Below, piece after piece: positions 25,308-30,249 of a DNA stretch of 30,249 nucleotides. Origin of the DNA: Anaerolineales bacterium (GTDB lineage: Bacteria; Chloroflexota; Anaerolineae; 4572-78; J111); NCBI GenBank assembly GCA_012032575.1, contig JAAUSP010000018.1, positions 1 to 30,249 of the forward strand, given 5' to 3'. The translations under genes and the position numbers were made by a program. Under the pieces are notes generated by a model. That model was given only the letters and a program-made list of their open reading frames with translations. It was not told where the DNA came from and did not search any database. Position 1 is the stretch's first letter. Every line of letters starts with the position of its first letter.

Positions 25308-25760
25308 GTGACAGTAACCGCAAAGGCAGGGGATAGCAGCGAACAACGTGAAGCAGAAGCTTGGCTCATAAATGCTCTTGCTGAGGAACTTGGCATCAAC
25401 CTCATCAAAAGAAAATGGCCGTTGGAAAATGGGAGCTGGATTGAACTGGATGGGTTTTGTGAAACCCCCCTTATTCTATGTGAGGTTTGGGCGCATTTTG
25501 GTCCTCCAAAAAGCGCTCAAAAGCATAAAGTGATGATGGATGCCTTTAAGCTCCTGTTTGCAAATGACACGTTATTTAGTAGTCAGGGTAAGTGTATTCT
25601 CCTCTTTGCGGACAAAGACGCAACTCTACATTTCCAGGGTACAAGTTGGATGGCTCAATGTTTAAAGAAATATAATATAACAATCAAAGTAAAGGAGTTA
25701 CCCTCAGAACTTAAAGAAAAAGTTCTCATGGCTCAAGAAAGGCAAGGCAGGCAGAGATAA
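25308..25760 (+). CDS. Hypothetical protein, possible PD-(D/E)XK nuclease-like fold
   Basis: 150 residues starting at GTG 25308, five bases after GGAGG. After an acidic helical start (SSEQREAEAWLINALAEELG) comes KWPLENGSWIELDGFCE, then ILCEVWAHFGPPKSAQKHKV, MMDAFKLLFA and a strand CILLFADKD. The order ELDG - strand - (C)EVWAH - helix with QKHKV resembles the D...E-x-K core of PD-(D/E)XK enzymes, with E in CEVW and K/Q in the following helix. The catalytic Lys is not in the strict position, so this is only a structural suggestion. It lies between the DUF5674 pair and folC and is A+T-richer than its surroundings. Confidence 0.65.
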   Translation: MTVTAKAGDSSEQREAEAWLINALAEELGINLIKRKWPLENGSWIELDGFCETPLILCEVWAHFGPPKSAQKHKVMMDAFKLLFANDTLFSSQGKCILLFADKDATLHFQGTSWMAQCLKKYNITIKVKELPSELKEKVLMAQERQGRQR

Positions 25761-25762
25761 TT

Positions 25763-27090
25763 GTGTCCATCAATTCCTATGTTGACGCCCTAACTTACTT
25801 TTACAGCTACGCCAACTACAACCCCGCCGACACCTCTAACTGGAGTCTGGACCGGCTGAAAGGGCTGCTGGCCCGTTTGGGCGACCCGCACAAACAGTTT
25901 CCCGCGCTGCTGATTGCCGGGACCAAGGGCAAAGGCTCGACGGCGGCGATGGCCGAGAGTATCTTACGGCAGGCCGGTTACAAAACCGGCCTGTATACTT
26001 CGCCGCACCTGCACTCCTTTCGGGAGCGGATTCGGCTGGGCGGCGAGGCGATGAGCGAAGCCCAGGTGATCGGTCTGGCCCGCAATCTGAAGCCTTATTT
26101 TGAAGAGACACCCAACCTGACCGCCTTCGAGTTGATTACCGCCGTCGCCTTTGTCGCCTTTGCCGAGGCCAAAATTGATGCGGCGGTGCTGGAAGTCGGC
26201 CTGGGCGGGCGATTGGACGCGACCAATGCGGTTGATCCGGCGGTGGCGGTGATTACCTCCATCAGCTACGATCATATGCAAATTTTGGGCGACACGCTGA
26301 CCCTGATTGCCCGTGAAAAAGCAGGCATTATTCGACGCGGGGCATTGGTCATCAGTGCGCCGCAGTACGATGAAGCCATGCGCATGATTGAACAAATCTG
26401 CGAAGATCACCGGGCGCGGTTGGTGCTGGTGGGGCAGGATTGGCAGTGGCAGCCCGGCGACTTTAACTTTGCTGGCCAGTCGTTTCGGGTCTGCGAGCAG
26501 GATTACTGGCTGCCGCTGATGGGCGAGCATCAACTGGTCAATGCAGTGACGGCCATGGCCGCTGTGACCGGCTTTGTCGAGCGAACCGGGCTGGCCGTCG
26601 CCCCGGAAGCAGTGCAAACCGGATTGGCTCGGGTCAACTGGCCGGGGCGGCTGGAACTGCTCCAACGCCAGCCTTTTCTGGTGGTGGACAGCGCCATGAA
26701 CGGCGACTCGGCTGAAAAACTGATCCAGGCGCTGCGGCATCATTTCCCGGAGCGGCCATCACCTTTATTTTTGGCGCGTCCAGCGATCACCCAATCCGTG
26801 ACATGCTGAACGTTTTACTACCTCACACCGCGCGGATGTTTACCGTCGCTTCACGCCATCCCCGCGCCGCAAAAGCGGAATCGTTGGCGGCTCTGGCGGC
26901 AGAACTGGGCTACCCGGCGGTCCCGCTGCCCGATGTGCCGGCGGCGCTGGAACGGGCTTTGGTCGAGAGCAACCCGGATGACCTGATTTGTGTCACCGGC
27001 TCTCTCTTTTTGGTGGCCGATGCCCGCGAAGCCTGGTTACACCGCCAGGGATTACCTCTGCCCCCCCTTGATCCGGTAGTGATTTCATAA
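25763..27090 (+). CDS. folC: Folylpolyglutamate synthase / dihydrofolate synthase, one frameshift
   Basis: Mur-ligase-type enzyme adding glutamate to dihydropteroate/folates. The P-loop is IAGTKGKGSTAAM (about 51-63). YTSPHLHSFRERIRLGG, VLEVGLGGRLDATNAV, ISYDHMQILGDTL and the hinge NWPGRLELLQRQPFLVVDSAMNG are all family landmarks. The frame breaks in PERP; one base added at CC 26756-26757 gives RPITFIFGASSDHPIRDML and joins the 26803-27090 end (VTGSLFLVADAREAWL), 442 residues in total. The start is GTG at 25763, two bases after the previous stop. As with metG, the break in an essential gene is best read as a sequence error. Confidence 0.93.
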
Positions 27091-27130
27091 AGTAATCTTC
27101 GCAGGCATCGTATTTCCTTTGACAATTTAG

Positions 27131-27232
27131 GGCATCACCCTCGGTCCGGTCACAGGCAAACTGGTCGCCCAACTGGTCTGCGGTGAAAAGCCCGATGTTG
27201 ATCTCCACCCTTTGCGTTTGGAGAGGTTTTAG
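27131..27232 (+). pseudogene. 3' fragment of a D-amino-acid/glycine oxidase (DAO) gene
   Basis: The 33 codons up to a TAG at 27230-27232 read GITLGPVTGKLVAQLVCGEK followed by PDVDLHPLRLERF. This is the characteristic FAD-proximal C-terminus of ThiO/DadA-like flavoproteins (normally preceded by GHGG). The frame is closed by a stop just upstream and no start or FAD-binding N-terminus exists here, so only the gene tail remains. Confidence 0.65.
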
Positions 27233-27315
27233 GAGAATTGGTTTAGACTCGGTGGCCGGAGTTTTTTGAGAAAGCGAAGGATGAAGGGGTGGTTTTTGTG
27301 ATTGGCGGCTGGTTA

Positions 27316-27344
27316 TTGAATTTGTACCCCATTTGTGGTACATT
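27316..27344 (+). promoter_or_regulatory. relB promoter with palindromic operator
   Basis: TTGAAT (27316-27321), 17-bp spacer and TACATT (27339-27344) form a weak promoter. The inverted repeat TGTACC-N8-GGTACA (27323-27342) lies in the spacer and overlaps the -10. This is the usual position for autorepression by a RelB/DinJ antitoxin, whose gene starts 20 bases downstream. Confidence 0.6.
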
Positions 27345-27362
27345 TATGGGTAGGAGGTAATT

Positions 27363-27623
27363 ATGGCAAAATCAGCAATTATTCGAGCACGCATAGAGCC
27401 AGAACTTAAAGCAGAGGCGGAAACTATTTTTAGTGAATTGGGGCTTTCTATCACTGAAGCAATTACCTTATTCTATCGTCAGGTTAAATTGTCGAAAGGA
27501 CTACCTTTTGAAGTTCGCCTGCCCAATCAAACAACGCTGCAAACCTTTCAGGATACGGATGAAGGTAAAAACCTGGTTCAGTCTGAAAATGCTCAGGAAA
27601 TGTTTGATAAGCTGGGCTTATAA
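27363..27623 (+). CDS. RelB/DinJ-family antitoxin
   Basis: 86 residues. The N-terminus AKSAIIRARIEPELKAEAET is the ribbon-helix-helix DNA-binding start of RelB/DinJ. ELGLSITEAITLFYRQVKLS is the dimer helix, and the Gly/Pro turn GLPFEVRLPNQTT is typical of the family. The remaining tail would wrap a YafQ-type toxin. The start has AGGAGG five bases upstream. A palindrome in the promoter suggests autoregulation. The stop overlaps the next start as TAATG, the usual coupling to a toxin gene, but that toxin is reduced to a 20-codon remnant, so this antitoxin is an orphan. Confidence 0.88.
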   Translation: MAKSAIIRARIEPELKAEAETIFSELGLSITEAITLFYRQVKLSKGLPFEVRLPNQTTLQTFQDTDEGKNLVQSENAQEMFDKLGL

Positions 27624-27685
27624 TGCTGGAAGAGGGCAGCATCATTTTTGAGCGAACGGGAACCCACTCGGACTTGTTTGAGTAA
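27623..27685 (+). pseudogene. Truncated YafQ/RelE-type toxin remnant
   Basis: A 20-codon frame coupled to relB by TAATG reads MLEEGSIIFERTGTHSDLFE and stops. The string IIFERTGTHSDLF is the conserved C-terminal strand and tail of YafQ-like mRNA interferases (usually ...LxRTGTHSELF). Everything between the start and this tail, some 70 residues with the catalytic His residues, is missing. The intact start, the coupling and the authentic end indicate an internal deletion. Confidence 0.75.
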
Positions 27686-27720
27686 GAAAATAGGGAGCGT
27701 AGTCGGCGTTTGCGGGATTA

Positions 27721-27843
27721 ATGGGGGTTAGTTTACGGACGGTGCAGGATTGGGAACAAGGCCGGCGGCAGCCAAGCGGGCCGGCGAAATCGTTATTAAG
27801 GATAGCGGAACAACATCCAGAGGTATTCCGAGAGTTGGCATAG
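27721..27843 (+). pseudogene. C-terminal remnant of an XRE/HigA-type HTH antitoxin
   Basis: A 40-codon frame reads MGVSLRTVQDWEQGRRQPSG then PAKSLLRIAEQHPEVFRELA. This is the recognition helix and C-terminal tail of the small XRE regulators paired with RelE/HigB-like toxins. The in-frame sequence just before it (AFAGL) extends the match, but a TAG cuts it off and the N-terminal helices are absent. No toxin gene is seen beside it. Confidence 0.7.
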
Positions 27844-28004
27844 GGGCAATTGGGCTGTGGCGATGCGTTGAAACGGGGGGCGGAGTTGTTTGAGAGAGGG
27901 AAGGGCGGAACTGTCATTTGTCGGTTTTGTAATTGCTGGTTGGTTATTCGGTTGTAGAAAGAAGTGTTATAGAATCCTTATAAGCTTACTGAATTACTAT
28001 ATTC
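27844..28004. other. Junction between gene graveyard and A+T-rich island
   Basis: No gene is supported. The stretch GGAGTTGTTTGAGAGAGGGA at about 27884-27903, and what follows to 27957, resembles the sequence at about 27257-27325 before relB. This gives an imperfect direct repeat around the antitoxin remnants. Beyond about 27960 the base composition turns strongly A+T-rich. Confidence 0.4.
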
Positions 28005-28018
28005 CGAACGAATGTTCG
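28005..28018 (+). promoter_or_regulatory. LexA/SOS-box-like palindrome upstream of the methyltransferase
   Basis: CGAAC-GAAT-GTTCG agrees with the Gram-positive (DinR-type) LexA box CGAACRNRYGTTYC except for the last base. It overlaps the -35 zone of the TATAAT at 28039-28044, so a bound repressor could block transcription of the methyltransferase gene. Whether this organism's LexA uses this motif is unknown. Confidence 0.45.
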
Positions 28019-28022
28019 CACC

Positions 28023-28048
28023 TTGACAATTATTATAGTATAATTGTC
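28023..28048 (+). promoter_or_regulatory. Promoter region with 24-nt palindrome
   Basis: GACAATTAT-TATAGT-ATAATTGTC (28025-28048) is a perfect 9-bp inverted repeat containing a TATAAT (28039-28044). It follows a TTGACA whose spacing of 10 is too short for a normal promoter. It may be an operator overlapping the -10 of the methyltransferase gene. Confidence 0.5.
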
Positions 28049-28103
28049 CTCAAAGATACTTCCATCTTTAATACCCATATTGAGTAATACATTTATATTA
28101 ACA

Positions 28104-28145
28104 CAATATATAGTAGGGTTAATGAAAACTCCCTACTATATATTG
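28104..28145 (+). repeat. 15-bp hairpin in the methyltransferase leader
   Basis: CAATATATAGTAGGG (28104-28118) and its exact complement (28131-28145) flank a 12-nt loop, ending about 48 bases before the ATG. There is no T-run after the stem on the plus strand. It could be a regulatory hairpin or a small inverted-repeat insertion. Confidence 0.6.
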
Positions 28146-28192
28146 CGTAAAAATTGCCTTTATCTAAAATCAAACCTAGAATAACTGAAGCT

Positions 28193-30231
28193 ATGTCTCA
28201 TAACCTCCCGAAACAGAAAAGGTTATCAATTCCATCCACTGGTCAGACATTATTAGGAAATGCAAGGATTTGGGGTAGCCCAATTTTAATAGCACACCAA
28301 AGACTTATAGACCTTCTTAAGCAAAAAGTAGGTCTGAAAGACTGTTTTACAGTTTATCATTTGGATTATGATTTTTTAATTTATGCTTACCACAAGACAA
28401 ATTATCAATCTCTTACTTTTAAACTATGTGCTGCAGCTCTAATACTCAACTGGATTATGGGACGAACATTAGGGGCCTTATCAAAAGATGCCTCACTAAT
28501 GGACGCAGAACTTTGGTACAGAGGGGATAATGAATCTTCTCAACCACCTATCTCGAAGGTTTTGGATTTACTTGAGCAAGATTTTGTATTAGAGCCACTT
28601 CGTAGTTTAGAGTACGGGTCTGAACTTGTTGATATATTACCTTATGCTGTTGAAGTCTTTGAAACTTCTGAGGAATTACTTGAGGCATTCGGGTACGAAC
28701 GCAAGTCAAAGAAAAATTCAGGAATATACTATACCCCTTCGGATTTATCAGATTATATCGTCCAACAAGTTTATAATTTGTTTCATACCTCACAACCTAA
28801 CAGATTTCCTACTTGGCTTGACCCTGCTTGTGGCACAGGAATTTTTTTGCGATCAGCATTCTATTGTGTAATTGACAATAATTTACAGGAAGATGCTTCA
28901 GAATATTTATTTAATAATTTATTTGGCATTGATATTAGTCCAATTGCATTGCAATCAGCGGCTTACTGCCTCATCTTGGCTTATGCGCATAACGGTTCTA
29001 CTGAGTTACAAACCCCAAAACTAGCCTTAGAAAGTATAGGAAGCCATTTAGTAGTATGCGACTCGACAACTATCCAAGATTGTAGGAAACTATCTTCTTT
29101 GTTGCCATCTCTTTCAAATGGGGCTGATTGTGTTGTTTCTAATCCACCCTATATTAGAAAATCCATTGTTCAGACCGGACAACTTTCTTTATTTGACATT
29201 TCAAATTCACCCAGTCAAACCACCTCACAGGCTATTTACACTGATTTTGTTCGGATGTTAGACCTTCTATCTGACCAGAGTGATGGCTTGGGAGGAATAG
29301 TAATTCCTTTATCTATTGCATATAGCTCCAGGCGAGAATTTCAACAACTTAGACAGTTTTTATCTATTGGCGGTAGGATTTGGCGATTTGCACATTTTGA
29401 CCGAACACCTGATTCATTATTTGGTGACGATGTAAAAACTCGCTGTACAATAGTTTTACTTGAACGCAGCCAGCAAAAATTCTATTATACTACTCATTTG
29501 ATGCGTTGGAGCAGTCGATCAAGATATAAGTTGTTTGATGGAATTAGATTTGCCAAAGTATGTACCAGTGTTCCTATATGTGGAATTCCCAAAATCGGCA
29601 GTGATTTTGAAGTAACCCTTCTAGAATTAATTGCTGAGAATTGCATGGGTAGCCTTGGCGATACTATTAGGCGAACCAAGTCATTATCTTTAGATATTAT
29701 GAGATATTTGAGAAGTTCTCGCACGGCTTATAACTGGTTACCATTGAATTGTTATCGGAATACTCTTTTGATAATGGGTATAGTTATTGGATAGCCAAGA
29801 ACGAGGATGAGATTTTTACAGCTTTTGCTTTGGTAGAATCCAGGTTGTCTTATTGGCTGTGGCGTGTCTGGGGTGACGGTTTTCATTTAACAGATCAGTT
29901 TATAAATTCTTTGCCTTTTGCAGTAAACAACATTTCAGGCAAGGGGCGTAATCGTCTTTGTTTATTAGGTAAAAATTTATGGGAAGAAATGAGGAAAAAC
30001 AAGTTGGTTACTGTAAATTCAGGAGTAAAAAGTACTTCATTTGACCCATATAGTGCAGAATACGTTCTTGATGAGATTGATGCCTTAATAATCAACGAAT
30101 ACCAATTACCTGATGATACTTTATTTTATCTCAAAAACTTTATACGAGATACAATTTTGGCAGGTAGAGATGAGGAGATAGATTCAAATATTGCTTTACA
30201 AAGATGGGTGAAGAGGAGGAACAAATGTTAA
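28193..30231 (+). CDS. DNA adenine N6-methyltransferase (type II Eco57I-like), one frameshift
   Basis: About 679 residues after repair. The SAM-binding motif I is WLDPACGTGIFLRSAF and catalytic motif IV is VVSNPPYIRKS. The approach KNSGIYYTPSDLSDYIVQQ is typical of N6-adenine enzymes of restriction systems. The C-terminal half should recognise the DNA target (DGFHLTDQFINSLPFAV). One T added at 29749-29750 turns the stop-bound frame into NLLSEYSFDNGYSYWIAKNE and joins it to the 30231 end. I prefer the ATG at 28193; a TTG at 28154 in frame is possible, and neither has a strong Shine-Dalgarno site. No nuclease motif is evident inside, so cutting is probably done by the following gene, which overlaps the end. 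The A+T-rich composition marks transfer. Confidence 0.88.
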
Positions 30232-30249
30232 AAGTTCCAAATGAAGTTA
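30225..30249 (+). CDS. Start of next gene in the restriction-modification operon (partial)
   Basis: An ATG at 30225, preceded by GAGGAGG seven bases upstream, overlaps the methyltransferase stop by 7 bases and opens MLKVPNEV before the window ends. Its position makes it a candidate for the cognate restriction endonuclease or another partner; eight residues are too few to identify it. Confidence 0.55.

Noticed and set aside
26993..27343. Minus-strand frame of 116 codons overlapping the folC end and oxidase fragment
   Set aside because: No recognisable domain or ribosome site, and it covers two better-supported plus-strand coding remnants.
28023..28044. TTGACA...TATAAT as a full consensus promoter for the methyltransferase
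   Set aside because: The spacer is only 10 bases, too short for sigma70; only the -10 and its palindrome are kept as candidates.

Overview
The window looks like one contig of a chromosome from a GC-moderate bacterium, most likely Chloroflexota (Anaerolineae-like). This is inferred from the gene mix: a PocR-domain LytS-type kinase, a LysM plus sugar-binding extracellular protein, a pyrophosphate-type phosphofructokinase, large YfhO/GT39 membrane proteins and an SH3/Ig lipoprotein. The genes are also studded with heptamer tandem repeats like those of filamentous cyanobacteria and Chloroflexi. No rRNA or marker gene confirms the phylum.

Layout. 1-2910 (minus strand): a two-component system (PocR-domain histidine kinase, then an AraC/YesN-type response regulator broken by a frameshift). 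Its roughly 415-nt leader holds a clear cobalamin riboswitch followed by an intrinsic terminator. 2910-3360: non-coding, with a tRNA 3'-end fragment and a terminator. 3361-4890 (plus): a lone ABC substrate-binding protein. 5018-6724 (minus): an ABC-2 exporter pair with a probable leaderless promoter. 6878-9703 (minus): a decayed TrkH-type K+ transporter and a CPA1 antiporter fused to an RCK domain. 9878-15042 (minus): YfhO-like membrane protein, GNAT, histidine phosphatase and MFS exporter. 15165-16367: PPi-type phosphofructokinase. 16446-20214 (minus): two paralogous GT39-like genes, the downstream one a pseudogene. 20370-27090 (plus): dolichyl-phosphate-type GT2, SH3/Ig lipoprotein, metG, a three-gene cassette (DUF5674, a small partner, a PD-(D/E)XK-like protein) and folC. 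27091-27960: a gene graveyard (3' ends of a D-amino-acid/glycine oxidase gene, of a yafQ-like toxin and of an HTH antitoxin) around an intact relB-like antitoxin. 27960-30249: an A+T-rich, probably transferred restriction-modification island with an adenine methyltransferase and the start of the next gene.

Two themes stand out. First, the PocR kinase/regulator pair appears to be switched by vitamin B12 through a riboswitch-terminator; PocR-type sensors are historically linked to propanediol/cobalamin regulation. Second, several families of 7-nt (some 8-nt) tandem repeats lie inside coding sequences of the YfhO/GT39 genes. The main heptamers I translated have no stop codon in any frame of the coding strand, so the genes stay open.

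Caution: at least ten genes, including normally essential metG and folC, carry single-base frameshifts, most of them in short homopolymers and most repaired by adding one base. This pattern points to sequencing or assembly error rather than biology. Genes with large internal deletions or in-frame stops (trkH-like, the first GT39, the toxin remnant) are more likely genuine pseudogenes.
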